Positions 7,676-15,485 of a DNA stretch of 64,000 nucleotides are shown here, piece after piece. Source of the stretch: Clostridium sp. C8-1-8 (GTDB lineage: Bacteria > Bacillota > Clostridia > Clostridiales > Clostridiaceae); the NCBI RefSeq assembly GCF_009928445.1, contig NZ_JAABNO010000001.1, positions 248,001-312,000 of the forward strand, written 5' to 3'. The translations under genes were made by a program, and so were the position numbers. Under the pieces are notes generated by a model, which made no database searches, was not told where the DNA came from, and saw nothing but the letters and a program-made list of their open reading frames with translations. Numbering within the stretch: position 1 is the stretch's first letter; each line of letters starts with the position of its first letter.

Positions 7676-8707
7676 ATGAAAAAGCTTAGAACATTTTTAA
7701 TATGGACTGTCATTGCTTTGCTTATAGAAAATGGAGTTTTTTTATACTTTGAAAAAGTATATTTAGTTCAAGGTTCTTCTATTAAAGCAGAAAAGGTAGA
7801 AAAGAAAAAAGCCAGTGATATGAAAGATGTTAGTATACCAAGTGAGGCTAAAAGCGTAAAAATGTCTCATGATGGATCATATGTTTCATATCTAGAAGAT
7901 GGTGTATTGAAGATAGGGGATAGAACTAAAGGCACGGTAAAAACTGTTGAGGTAGCTGACTACATGTCAGTAAACTATACAAAATGGGTTACTGACGGAA
8001 ACTTTTTAATAATAGCTGAAAAGACAAAAGATAGTAAGAAGCCATATATAGGTTTTTACAAGTATGATGCCGTTAGAGATGATAAAACTGAACTTACTGA
8101 TTTAGACCTGCATAAAGACATAATAAACTTATCAAGCAGTAAAGATAATATTGAAGATATGGCCTTTGCTACTTCCTCAAATGTTATGTACTTTAAATTA
8201 GGAAAACCAGCAGGTAAATGTGATATATATAAAATAAATGTAATGGCTCAGATGGAAAAAGTTAAGGCTAACCTTCAGGGCATAGATACTATAGAAGTAG
8301 ATCCTGTAAATGCAAATTTAATATATGAGCAATCTGGTATGGTAAAAATTAATACTGGTTCTAAACAAACTAGAATTAAAAATCTTAGTGAAGGAAATGT
8401 ACTAGGGCATAGCGACAGTTCAGTATTTATTGCAAAGGGAAAAAGTGATTCTGTTAGTGAAATAGTATATGGAGATGTAGAAAAGCCTGCAAGTAGCTGG
8501 CAAATAATTAATATAGACAATAAGACTAGCGTGAAAAATATATTCTTAACTTCTGGTGGTAGAATTTTTGTAAACAACTCAAATAAAACTTTAACTGATT
8601 TAACTACTAAGAAGAATATAAAATACGAAGGAACCTTATTAGATGTCAATGATAGAGGAGTACTTTGTGAAGTTGACGGTCAGTCTAAGGTAATAGAATT
8701 AGAATAA
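7676..8707 (+). CDS. Exported or membrane-anchored beta-propeller-like protein
   Basis: A 343-aa protein with an N-terminal hydrophobic segment (about residues 6-26) and an outside part made of repeated beta-rich units such as KMSHDGSYVSYLEDG, VTDGNFLIIAE and SSNVMYFKLG, resembling a WD40/TolB or DPP-IV-like propeller. No catalytic motif is evident. Its 10-nt spacing from the glycosidase gene and shared terminator suggest a partner or scaffold for that enzyme at the cell surface. Function otherwise unknown. Confidence 0.7.
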   Translation: MKKLRTFLIWTVIALLIENGVFLYFEKVYLVQGSSIKAEKVEKKKASDMKDVSIPSEAKSVKMSHDGSYVSYLEDGVLKIGDRTKGTVKTVEVADYMSVNYTKWVTDGNFLIIAEKTKDSKKPYIGFYKYDAVRDDKTELTDLDLHKDIINLSSSKDNIEDMAFATSSNVMYFKLGKPAGKCDIYKINVMAQMEKVKANLQGIDTIEVDPVNANLIYEQSGMVKINTGSKQTRIKNLSEGNVLGHSDSSVFIAKGKSDSVSEIVYGDVEKPASSWQIINIDNKTSVKNIFLTSGGRIFVNNSNKTLTDLTTKKNIKYEGTLLDVNDRGVLCEVDGQSKVIELE

Positions 8708-8709
8708 TA

Positions 8710-8762
8710 AATAAGAACTACAAAGCATGCTATATGAGCTAGCTTTGTAGTTCTTATTTTAC
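8710..8762 (+). terminator. Strong intrinsic terminator
   Basis: A perfect 17-bp stem (8710-8726 with 8742-8758), 15-nt loop and short T tail. It closes the glycosidase operon; its symmetry lets it also serve the convergent gene at 8798. Confidence 0.88.
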
Positions 8763-8797
8763 TGTACAATAATTCAACATGAAGGTAGAATTTAGTT

Positions 8798-9031
8798 TTA
8801 TTTTTGCAGTCCTAGTAAATCCTCAGTTCTGTCAGTTATATATTTATAGGCATCGCTTATTCCTTGATTGTAAAATTCTGAAGATAGCTCTTCTATAAAA
8901 AAGTCTAAAACTGCAGAAGCTGCTAAGTTACCTATTTCTTCATCTCTTTCATTGTAGAAAAATTCTTGTATTGAGGAAATCATCTCCTCTCTTTTTTCTT
9001 TACTAATTGGTGGCTTTTTCTCTTTTCTCAA
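8798..9031 (-). CDS. DUF2164 protein
   Basis: A 77-aa protein matching the DUF2164 pattern: KREEMISSIQEFFYNERDEEIGNLAA followed by LDFFIEELSSEFYNQGISDAYKYI. Small, soluble, mostly helical, function unknown. The start codon is TTG at 9031: an AAGGAG site lies 9 nt upstream, and the only nearby ATG is followed at once by a stop. Monocistronic. Confidence 0.85.
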   Translation of the reverse strand: MRKEKKPPISKEKREEMISSIQEFFYNERDEEIGNLAASAVLDFFIEELSSEFYNQGISDAYKYITDRTEDLLGLQK

Positions 9032-9337
9032 GATTACATTCTCCTTTAAAATAAATATAGTATAGTGAATTAGATCCCAACTTAATTATCAAATTATTCA
9101 TGCTTTAAGATGGCTAAGTATCGCGATCTTCAAGCAAGTATAAATTAAAATTCCATATAGATATTCTTTATCGATATTATTCGAATGAGTTAGCTATATA
9201 GATTTATAATGAAATATATAATAATTATAAATTAACATACATACTATAGGCAATAAAAGCAAAATCTAGATTGAGTTATACATAAATAGCATTATAATTA
9301 AATAGCTCTTCTAATTGGCTTTTGTCTATCTGATTAC
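9032..9337. other. Non-coding AT-rich stretch
   Basis: About 300 bp between the DUF2164 start and the leader RNA promoter. It should hold the DUF2164 promoter; I see no ORF and no strong hairpin. Confidence 0.4.
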
Positions 9338-9366
9338 TTGATTATATTTTGCCATTATGTTAAAAT
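9338..9366 (+). promoter_or_regulatory. Promoter of the RNA upstream of hisS
   Basis: TTGATT (9338-9343), 17-bp spacer, TAAAAT (9361-9366). The predicted transcript would start near 9373 and run into the terminator at 9531-9567, giving about 195 nt. Confidence 0.5.
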
Positions 9367-9372
9367 TATGAA

Positions 9373-9567
9373 AATTAGTTTTGGAGAAGTATATTTATGA
9401 TAAGAGAGAATTTTAATTTGCGAGTAAAATTACATCACCATAGATAGAAGGCTTGTTCTTGGTTAAAGTAACCATAGATACAGGTCTATTGCTGTTTAGC
9501 TTGCATCTATGGTGTGAAGATAGAGATTAACACCCACATAGGTACAAAAACCTGTGTGGGTGTTTTT
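9373..9567 (+). ncRNA. Structured leader or small RNA upstream of hisS
   Basis: The segment has two copies of ACCATAGAT (9437-9445 and 9471-9479) and one complement ATCTATGGT (9505-9513), so the third can pair with either copy, giving two mutually exclusive structures. A small GGTTA-AAG-TAACC hairpin (9461-9473) overlaps the second copy. A strong terminator follows. No T-box core is present, so this is not a T-box. It may be an attenuator for hisS or a separate small RNA; I cannot assign a known class. Confidence 0.4.
9531..9567 (+). terminator. Terminator upstream of hisS
   Basis: The stem ACACCCACATAGG with CCTGTGTGGGTGT (about 9530-9542 and 9551-9563; the C of the 5' arm faces one U) is followed by T6. 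It sits about 165 nt before hisS. Confidence 0.8.
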
Positions 9568-9731
9568 TACTTTAGAGTATAAGTTTTTCCTAGCTAAACC
9601 TCTCAATGCTGAGTGGTATGATAGTCCTTCAGTGTATACGGTAAAATAAAAAGCTTATATTTGTGCTAACAACTATTTATATAAAATATCCAAACTAAGA
9701 AATTAATTATATTGTACAAGGAGGAACAGAA

Positions 9732-11051
9732 ATGAGTAATAATATTGTTAAACCATCAATACTTCCGGGGTTTATGGAGCTTACACCAAAGGATCAAATT
9801 GACTTTAATATGATGTTGGATACTATAAAGAAGAATTATGAAAAATACGGTTTTGTACCAATGGACACACCTATAATGGAAAAAAGCGAGGTGCTTTTAG
9901 CAAAGGGTGGTGGAGAAACAGAAAAGCAGATATATCGTTTTACTAAAGGTGATAATGATATATCCCTACGCTTTGATCTGACAGTTCCTTTTGCTAGGTT
10001 TGTAGCTCAAAACATGAGCTCTTTAAATTTTCCTTTTAGGAGATATCAGATAGGAAAGGTCTATAGAGGAGAGAGAAACCAAAAGGGTAGATTTAGAGAG
10101 TTTTATCAATGTGATATAGATATTATAGGCAATGGAAAACTAAGCATAGTAAATGATGCAGAGATTCCAGCTGTGATATATTCCATATTCAAAGAGTTAG
10201 GTTTTGAGAATTTTAAGATAAGGATAAATAATAGAAAGATATTGAATGGTTTCTTTAAAGCCTTAGGGATAGTTGATGCCTCGGCTGTGCTTAGAACTAT
10301 AGATAAGTTAGATAAAATCGGCGAAGATAGTGTAAAAGAAGAGCTTTTAGCTGCTTTGAAGGAAGAACAGGTATCATCTATAATTAACTTTATAATGATA
10401 ACAGGCAGTAATGATGAAGTAATTGAAGCTCTAGATAAATTAAATATACAAGAAGAAGAGTTTACTCAAGGACTAAATGAATTGAAAACTGTAGTAGAGT
10501 ATATAAGAGCGTTTAAAGTACCTGAAAAAAATTATATGATAGACTTAAAGATTGCTAGAGGGTTAGATTACTACACAGGAACAGTATACGAAACCATATT
10601 AGATGACTATCCATCTATAGGTTCAGTTTGCTCTGGAGGAAGATATGAAAACTTAGCAGAATACTATACCAATCAAAAGCTTCCAGGAGTAGGTATATCT
10701 ATAGGGTTAACAAGACTGTTTTACCAGCTGAGAGAAGCTAAGCTTTTAAAATCAAAGGAAAAGGAAAGTTTATGTGATGTGATTATAATACCTATGGATG
10801 GTGCTCTAGCTTATTCTATAGATACAGCTAATAAGTTAAGGGAGGCTGGAATTGTGACTCAGGTCTATTTTGAGGAAGGAAAGCTTCAAAAGAAGCTTAA
10901 TTACGCAAATAAGTTAGGGATACCTTATGTGATACTTATCGGTGATGAAGAAATGCAGAGCAATATTTTAACAGTAAAAGAAATGGCTCAGGGGCAGCAG
11001 TTTAAACAATCTATTGAGGAAACAATTAAGCTGGTTGTATCAAATATATGA
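9732..11051 (+). CDS. hisS: Histidyl-tRNA synthetase (or very close HisZ-like paralogue)
   Basis: A 439-aa class II synthetase. Motif 2 is seen around YQIGKVYRGERNQKGRFREFYQCD (arginine-bearing loop), the HisRS-specific histidine-binding segment ARGLDYYTGTVYE near residues 280-292, then GGRYENLAEYY and motif 3 GVGISIGLTRLFYQL. A C-terminal anticodon-binding domain (about 350-439) is present, so it should charge tRNA-His rather than being a truncated HisZ. It lies alone rather than beside aspS, possibly as a second copy. AAGGAGG lies 7 nt before ATG 9732. The structured RNA and terminator upstream suggest regulated expression. Confidence 0.85.
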   Translation: MSNNIVKPSILPGFMELTPKDQIDFNMMLDTIKKNYEKYGFVPMDTPIMEKSEVLLAKGGGETEKQIYRFTKGDNDISLRFDLTVPFARFVAQNMSSLNFPFRRYQIGKVYRGERNQKGRFREFYQCDIDIIGNGKLSIVNDAEIPAVIYSIFKELGFENFKIRINNRKILNGFFKALGIVDASAVLRTIDKLDKIGEDSVKEELLAALKEEQVSSIINFIMITGSNDEVIEALDKLNIQEEEFTQGLNELKTVVEYIRAFKVPEKNYMIDLKIARGLDYYTGTVYETILDDYPSIGSVCSGGRYENLAEYYTNQKLPGVGISIGLTRLFYQLREAKLLKSKEKESLCDVIIIPMDGALAYSIDTANKLREAGIVTQVYFEEGKLQKKLNYANKLGIPYVILIGDEEMQSNILTVKEMAQGQQFKQSIEETIKLVVSNI

Positions 11052-11124
11052 TTATAAACTTCACAACTTGATTTTTGTTGAGATATATTTAGGAGATAAA
11101 AAAATAACATTTTCAATAAATTAG

Positions 11125-11153
11125 TTGAATAAATTTGTTTAGTTGAGTATAAT
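11125..11153 (+). promoter_or_regulatory. Promoter of the tyrS T-box transcript
   Basis: TTGAAT (11125-11130), 17-bp spacer and a perfect TATAAT (11148-11153), just upstream of the T-box leader. Confidence 0.75.
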
Positions 11154-11159
11154 ATATAA

Positions 11160-11457
11160 AAAAATATAAAAAAGGCTATGATATAGAAAGAGTAAAAATA
11201 TATTTCTTTTTAAGAGAGCTTCTGGGTGGTGTGAAGAAGCAAAGAGTTTATTTTGAATACATCTATTAGCTAAACACCAAACCCTTATAAAAGGTAGTAG
11301 GCTGTTTTCCGTTTCCTGCACAGGTTATAGTGCTAGAGTATCATGTTTTAACATTGTACTTGAAAAGGTTAGTGTCGTAAGGCATTAATAAACTGAGGTG
11401 GTACCGCGAAGTTATACTCTCGCCCTCTAGAGCAATCTAGATGGCGGGAGTTTTTTG
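11160..11457 (+). promoter_or_regulatory. T-box riboswitch (tyrosine)
   Basis: The conserved T-box core AGGTGGTACCGCG is at 11396-11408, followed by an intrinsic terminator (stem 11416-11450, T6). Stem I features are visible: AGAGAG near 11213, GGGTGGTGTGAAGAAG near 11224-11239, and a specifier region GAATACATC with the tyrosine codon TAC at 11258-11260. UGGU at the T-box matches a discriminator A, as in tRNA-Tyr. Uncharged tRNA-Tyr should stabilise the antiterminator and switch on tyrS. Confidence 0.92.
11416..11457 (+). terminator. T-box terminator of tyrS leader
   Basis: A GC-rich stem ACTCTCGCCCTCTAGA with TCTAGATGGCGGGAGT and T6. It is mutually exclusive with the T-box antiterminator. 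Confidence 0.9.
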
Positions 11458-11706
11458 TTTTCAAAAATAAAGTACAATTTTAAAAATATATCAATTAATG
11501 ACTAGTCAATTTATCAATTTTATTTTCTGGGAAATAAAAATTACTTTATTAGTAGCTAAGGTTCATTGATTAATAAGCTATAGCGGGTTTATTAATTTGG
11601 TAAAGAAGGCATTCTTATAAGATTATTCTGCAGATAATTTTATATGTGCTTACTATGAAGCTAGATTTAAATTATTAATTTGATTAGGAGGTGTAGTTAA
11701 GATATA

Positions 11707-11775
11707 GCTAATTACTTAATTTTATTACATTATTTTAGGAGCCTTAATTCAAAATGTAATTTCTAAGTAATTAGC
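11707..11775 (+). promoter_or_regulatory. Hairpin abutting the tyrS ribosome-binding site
   Basis: GCTAATTACTTA (11707-11718) pairs perfectly with TAAGTAATTAGC (11764-11775), with further pairing of ATTACATT to AATGTAAT inside. The stem ends directly before GGGAGG (11776-11781). It lies 250 nt past the T-box terminator, in the tyrS 5' UTR, and may tune translation or protect the RNA end. Confidence 0.5.
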
Positions 11776-11797
11776 GGGAGGTCTTAACTTATTAGAA

Positions 11798-13018
11798 ATG
11801 ATAAATATAGAAGAGCAAATAAAAATAATATCCAAAGGTGTAGATGAGATTATAAATCTCGACGATTTAAGACTGAAAATAGAAAATTCAATAAAGGAAA
11901 GCAGACCATTAGTGATCAAGCTAGGACTTGATCCATCTGCTCCAGATATACATCTTGGTCATGCTGTTGTGCTTAGAAAGATAAGACAGATGCAGGAACT
12001 TGGCCATGAAGCTGTTATAGTTTTAGGTGATTTTACTGGAATGATTGGAGACCCAACTGGAAAGTCTAAGACTAGAAAGCAATTGTCTAAAGAGCAGGTC
12101 TTAGAAAATGCAAAAACTTATGAAAAGCAAATTTTTAAAATACTTGATGAGAAAAAGACAACGGTAAGGTTTAATAGTGAATGGCTTTCTAAGCTTAATT
12201 TTGAGGATGTGATAAATCTTGCTTCTAAAACTACGGTAGCTAGAATGCTTGAAAGGGATGATTTTAAGAAAAGATTTCAAAACAATCAAAGCATTTCACT
12301 TCATGAGTTTTTCTACCCATTGATGCAGGCTTACGATTCAGTAAGTCTAAAAGCAGATATTGAGCTTGGAGGAACGGACCAAAGATTTAATATACTGATG
12401 GGAAGAAACCTTCAGCAGGATTTTAATATAGAAAGACAGGTTGCTATTTTTATGCCTTTGCTTGAAGGTATAGATGGAATAGAAAAGATGAGCAAGAGCT
12501 TAGGTAATTACATTGGTATAAATGAAAGCTCTAAAGATATATTTGGTAAAACCATGTCTATACCGGATGATAAAATAATCAAATACTTTGAGCTAGCCAC
12601 TGATATTCATCCTGATAAAGTGAATGAAATGAAAGCTAGGTTAGAAGAAGATAAAGTCAATCCAAGAGATATTAAGCTTAGCTTGGCTAAAGAGCTTGTA
12701 AGGTTATACCATGGAGAGGCTGCGGCGGAGCTCGAAGAACAAGAATTTATTAATATATTTCAAAATAAGAATATGCCTACAGATATAAAAGAGTTGGATA
12801 TTACAAAAGATATGTTGGAAGTCATAAATAAAGATTTTGTTGGATTCTTAACTGAAAAAGCACTGTTTAAAAGTAGGAATGAGGGCAAAAGGCTCATTGC
12901 AGGTGGAGCAGTAAAGATTAATGGAGAGAAGCTTATTGACACGTCCACTGTTGAATTAAAGAATGAAGATATAATACAGATTGGTAAATTGAGGTTTTTT
13001 AGGCTTAGAATAGATTAG
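11798..13018 (+). CDS. tyrS: Tyrosyl-tRNA synthetase
   Basis: A 406-aa class I synthetase of the TyrZ-like branch. The HIGH motif is HLGH (52-55), the tyrosine site shows DFTGMIGDPTGKS, the KMSKS loop is at 230-234, and a C-terminal S4 RNA-binding domain spans about 340-406. It charges tRNA-Tyr in the cytosol and is controlled by the tyrosine T-box. The GGGAGG site is 16 nt from ATG 11798, longer than normal, with no alternative in-frame start closer, so initiation may depend on the adjacent hairpin. Confidence 0.95.
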   Translation: MINIEEQIKIISKGVDEIINLDDLRLKIENSIKESRPLVIKLGLDPSAPDIHLGHAVVLRKIRQMQELGHEAVIVLGDFTGMIGDPTGKSKTRKQLSKEQVLENAKTYEKQIFKILDEKKTTVRFNSEWLSKLNFEDVINLASKTTVARMLERDDFKKRFQNNQSISLHEFFYPLMQAYDSVSLKADIELGGTDQRFNILMGRNLQQDFNIERQVAIFMPLLEGIDGIEKMSKSLGNYIGINESSKDIFGKTMSIPDDKIIKYFELATDIHPDKVNEMKARLEEDKVNPRDIKLSLAKELVRLYHGEAAAELEEQEFINIFQNKNMPTDIKELDITKDMLEVINKDFVGFLTEKALFKSRNEGKRLIAGGAVKINGEKLIDTSTVELKNEDIIQIGKLRFFRLRID

Positions 13019-13195
13019 AGTAATAAGCTGAAAATAATTTGTGATGAATTTCAGTGATATACCTATAGTAGTGAGTGAAACTTAGAGTATTAAATATACA
13101 ACAACTCATTGGCCTGGTATAAATTCTTTGCATTTATTTAGAAAAGGCAGTTACGTAAAAAGTTATAGATAAAAGTTATAAAACAGGAGGTAACC

Positions 13196-13819
13196 ATGAG
13201 AATAGAAAAGGATTTTTATTCAAGAGATGCTATTACAGTTTCTAAGGAGCTTTTAGGAAAAGTATTGGTTAGAAATATAAATGGAATAACTTTTAAAGGA
13301 AAGATAGTAGAAACAGAAGCTTATATTGGTGCTATAGATAAAGCCTCTCATGCATATGGTGGAAGAATGACAGAGAGAGTTAAGCCACTATATGGACCTC
13401 CTGGTATTGTATATGTATTTTCTATATACGGTATGTATAATTGCTTTAATATAATTACTAAAGAAGAAGGAACCGCTGAAGGCGTGCTTATAAGAGGCAT
13501 AGAACCCTTGGAAGGGCTAGAGGAAATGGCCAAAAGGCGATTTGATAAAGATATAGATACTTTAACTAAGGCACAGCGAAAGTCACTTACCAATGGGCCA
13601 TCAAAGCTATGTATAGCTTTTTCTATAGATAAAAATGACAACTGGGTAGATATGACTAAAAGTGAAAGTATTTATTTAGAAGAAGCTAAGGAATCTAAAG
13701 TACTGACAGCAGAAGAAATTGTTGAAACTACAAGGATTGGAATTGATTATGCTGAAGAAGCTGTTCATTTCCCATGGAGATTCTACGTTAAGGGCAATGA
13801 GTGGGTTTCTAAAAAGTAG
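13196..13819 (+). CDS. 3-methyladenine DNA glycosylase (AAG/MPG family)
   Basis: A 207-aa protein of the eukaryotic-type alkyladenine glycosylase family, not the AlkA type. Visible landmarks: [29 protein letters not shown] (holding the catalytic Glu), [18 protein letters not shown], and [10 protein letters not shown] near the C-terminus. It removes 3-methyladenine and related lesions in base-excision repair. AGGAGGT lies 7 nt before ATG 13196. Length is normal for the family; monocistronic. Confidence 0.92.
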   Translation: MRIEKDFYSRDAITVSKELLGKVLVRNINGITFKGKIVETEAYIGAIDKASHAYGGRMTERVKPLYGPPGIVYVFSIYGMYNCFNIITKEEGTAEGVLIRGIEPLEGLEEMAKRRFDKDIDTLTKAQRKSLTNGPSKLCIAFSIDKNDNWVDMTKSESIYLEEAKESKVLTAEEIVETTRIGIDYAEEAVHFPWRFYVKGNEWVSKK

Positions 13820-14008
13820 TATAGATATTTTTTTGATTGTAGTATTTATATCTAATGCTTCAACTTCTTAAGAAGTTAAAAATAAAACTTTATAAAAAGT
13901 TATATTTATATAAATATATAGTTATAATGCTGGTTACAGTAGTAAATATACATTATATGAGTGTCATAAAAATAGTTCTATTGAAAATAATATTAATGGT
14001 GATGTGCT
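13820..14008. other. Non-coding stretch after the glycosylase gene
   Basis: AT-rich. It contains a perfect 16-bp palindrome AACTTCTTAAGAAGTT at about 13861-13876, without a T-run. No ORF is seen. Confidence 0.4.
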
Positions 14009-14095
14009 ATGAACCCTATTATTATTTTTGATAAAACCACAGGATATATTTTTTATTGTGAAGGCATAGAGGATATGGAATGGATATTCGTCTAA
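14009..14095 (+). CDS. Possible 28-aa small protein
   Basis: ATG 14009 follows a weak GGTGATG site. The frame codes for 28 residues (MNPIIIFDKTTGYIFYCEGI and a short acidic end). The pattern D-K-x-T-G-x-I is typical of short beta-hairpin proteins, for example some phage tail-region small proteins. Given the weak ribosome-binding site and the length, it could be chance. Confidence 0.3.
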   Translation: MNPIIIFDKTTGYIFYCEGIEDMEWIFV

Positions 14096-14171
14096 TGGTG
14101 TATAAACTTCAGCTTAAGGAATTAATTATCAAGTGATATCATCTACACTAATGCTAGGGCAAGTATATTTT

Positions 14172-14200
14172 AAGGAGAAGAAATTTTAAATCTTCTCCTT
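14172..14200. terminator. Hairpin downstream of the proline-rich protein gene
   Basis: A perfect 10-bp stem AAGGAGAAGA/TCTTCTCCTT (14172-14181 with 14191-14200). U-tracts are poor on both strands. It lies at the 3' side of the minus-strand gene at 14210. Confidence 0.5.
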
Positions 14201-14209
14201 AAAACATTC

Positions 14210-14695
14210 TTAGTAGCATATAAAGGTATCTATTCTTCTTATGTCTATACCAAAATATACCCATCTATAGAACATCCATCTCCATCCAGAAACTGAGTAA
14301 CGATCTACTGAGGTTAGATATGCCCAGTAAGATCTTCCGTTATTTTGCCATATATAAGTGTATCTAAAAAGACATGGCCTAATTGAAGTTGGGCTTACAG
14401 CTTTTGTTTGTCCTCCGAAGGTTTCAGGTCCTCCAGCAAGTGTTTTTGCCTTAGGATCGTTTTTTGAAGGATTAAAGGATGGTGGTGGAGCCATAGGTGG
14501 TGTATTAACTGGAGGTGGAGGAGGAACTGGTCTGTCAGAAGGTCCTCTCATATCTTCTTCTAAGCTCTCATATATTGGAGCGTAAGTAAAACTAACATCA
14601 ACTTCATATTCCCCAACCTCGTCAATATCACTTCCGTCATCATAAAATCTGAAATGACTGTTTGGATTGAAGTAATCATTATTAAAGAAATCCAT
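14210..14695 (-). CDS. Proline-rich hypothetical protein of a clostridial family
   Basis: A 161-aa protein in three parts: an acidic aromatic N-terminus (1-50), a proline-rich middle (about residues 55-85, with a run of five prolines), and a Trp/Tyr/Arg-rich C-terminal domain (about 105-161) with RYTYIWQNNGRSYWAYL, GWRWMFYRWVYFG and a terminal RRIDTFICY. I recall similar C-terminal domains in uncharacterised Clostridium proteins but know no function. No signal peptide or membrane helix. ATG 14695 has a good AGGAGA site. It is followed by the hairpin at 14172-14200. Confidence 0.75.
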   Translation of the reverse strand: MDFFNNDYFNPNSHFRFYDDGSDIDEVGEYEVDVSFTYAPIYESLEEDMRGPSDRPVPPPPPVNTPPMAPPPSFNPSKNDPKAKTLAGGPETFGGQTKAVSPTSIRPCLFRYTYIWQNNGRSYWAYLTSVDRYSVSGWRWMFYRWVYFGIDIRRIDTFICY

Positions 14696-14699
14696 TTTG

Positions 14700-15079
14700 A
14701 TCTCCTATAAAATTTATCTCCTTATATGAATATGAGATTTATATCACTTAAGTTACAATATATGTTTAAAATACTTAAAGTCTTTAACTGTAGGCCCTTT
14801 TAAAGTACCGTGTTGTAAGTGATCAGTAATCCAATGCCTAGATTAGCTTGCGCTAATAACTTGCTTATATAGCATCTCCTCCGGAACCACTTGATTTAAG
14901 CAATATTCTTAAATATAGCCTTATTTTAAGAACTTTGTTTTTTGTTAGCTATAAAGTTTTAGTTATATCATTAGGATAAAATATAGTTAAAGGAAACTCT
15001 AGATGATAGTTTTATGCATAAATATACAAAGCGCGGCTCTCGATTGTATATTTTATATTTTTATGGATTAATAATCACA
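14700..15079. other. Non-coding stretch with repeat copy and hairpin
   Basis: It holds the upstream region of the proline-rich gene, repeat copy A (14812-14920) and a perfect 10-bp hairpin AAATATACAA/TTGTATATTT (15020-15053) followed by a T-rich tail, which could be a terminator of an unseen short transcript. No ORF is seen. Confidence 0.5.
14812..14920. repeat. Dyad-symmetric intergenic repeat, copy A
   Basis: About 109 bp aligning without large gaps to copy B (42784-42901). Shared core: AGCTTGCGCTAAT, then TTATATAGCA, then AACCACTT and a CAATATT end. The family looks like a short palindromic or MITE-type element; no ORF inside. Confidence 0.65.
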
Positions 15080-15107
15080 TTGACAAAATCCTTGGTATAG
15101 ATAATAA
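15080..15107 (+). promoter_or_regulatory. Promoter of candidate small RNA
   Basis: TTGACA (15080-15085), 16-bp spacer, TAATAA (15102-15107), with further TA-rich hexamers just downstream. Confidence 0.5.
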
Positions 15108-15113
15108 TATAAT

Positions 15114-15236
15114 GGACTCAATAGGACAAAAAGAGTACAACGTAGGTTATTTATAACTTACAAATACCTATAGGCAAGGTATAATATTGTTAAGATTAAA
15201 GATTACTCATTAGAGTAATCTTTAATCTTTTTTTTC
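15114..15236 (+). ncRNA. Candidate small RNA upstream of carAB
   Basis: A transcript from the promoter at 15080 would end at the very strong terminator 15192-15236, giving about 120 nt. It has an inner hairpin GTAGGTTAT/ATAACTTAC and no ORF. The separate carAB promoter lies downstream, so this RNA appears independent of carAB. No known class recognised. Confidence 0.4.
15192..15236 (+). terminator. Very strong intrinsic terminator
   Basis: A perfect 17-bp stem (15192-15208 with 15213-15229), 4-nt loop and a long T run to about 15235. Confidence 0.9.
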
Positions 15237-15257
15237 CTATTTGCTAACTTTTAAAGC

Positions 15258-15286
15258 TTGACAGAGTTTAATGGTTAAACTAGAAT
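15258..15286 (+). promoter_or_regulatory. carAB promoter
   Basis: TTGACA (15258-15263), 17-bp spacer, TAGAAT (15281-15286). The spacer contains a perfect dyad GTTTAA-TGG-TTAAAC (15266-15280), a possible operator. Confidence 0.7.
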
Positions 15287-15331
15287 AGATATAAATAAGA
15301 AAATATTAAGGTAGATAATACACTTTAAATT

Positions 15332-15485
15332 GGTCCAGAGAGGCCAGAAAGGGGTATGATTATGACACACGTTTTTTGTCGTGCAATTAAACAAATAGCT
15401 TTGATTATAATTGAATATCCTGCTGAATATATAGGGTATCTAAGAGATTAGTGTTTTTATTAATCTCTTAGATATCCTTTTGTTT
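15332..15485 (+). promoter_or_regulatory. PyrR-dependent attenuator of carAB
   Basis: GGTCCAGAGAGGCCAGAAAGG (15332-15352) matches the known PyrR-binding loop (ARUCCAGAGAGGYURNGAAGG type). Downstream, ATATCC (about 15415-15420) can pair with GGGTAT (15434-15439), part of the 5' arm of a strong terminator (15435-15450 with 15461-15477, then a T-rich tail). This is the layout of pyrimidine-responsive attenuators: PyrR with UMP should favour termination. It explains control of the carbamoyl-phosphate genes. Confidence 0.82.
15435..15485 (+). terminator. Terminator of the PyrR attenuator
   Basis: The stem GGTATCTAAGAGATTA with TAATCTCTTAGATATCC (16 bp) is followed by TTTTGTTTT. Confidence 0.88.

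Noticed and set aside
9531..9567. hisS leader taken as a T-box
   Set aside because: No GGTGGNACCGCG core and no clear specifier loop; structure differs from the tyrS and ileS leaders.
13861..13876. Perfect palindrome AACTTCTTAAGAAGTT as terminator
   Set aside because: No loop and no T-run; a 16-bp palindrome alone in AT-rich DNA is weak evidence.
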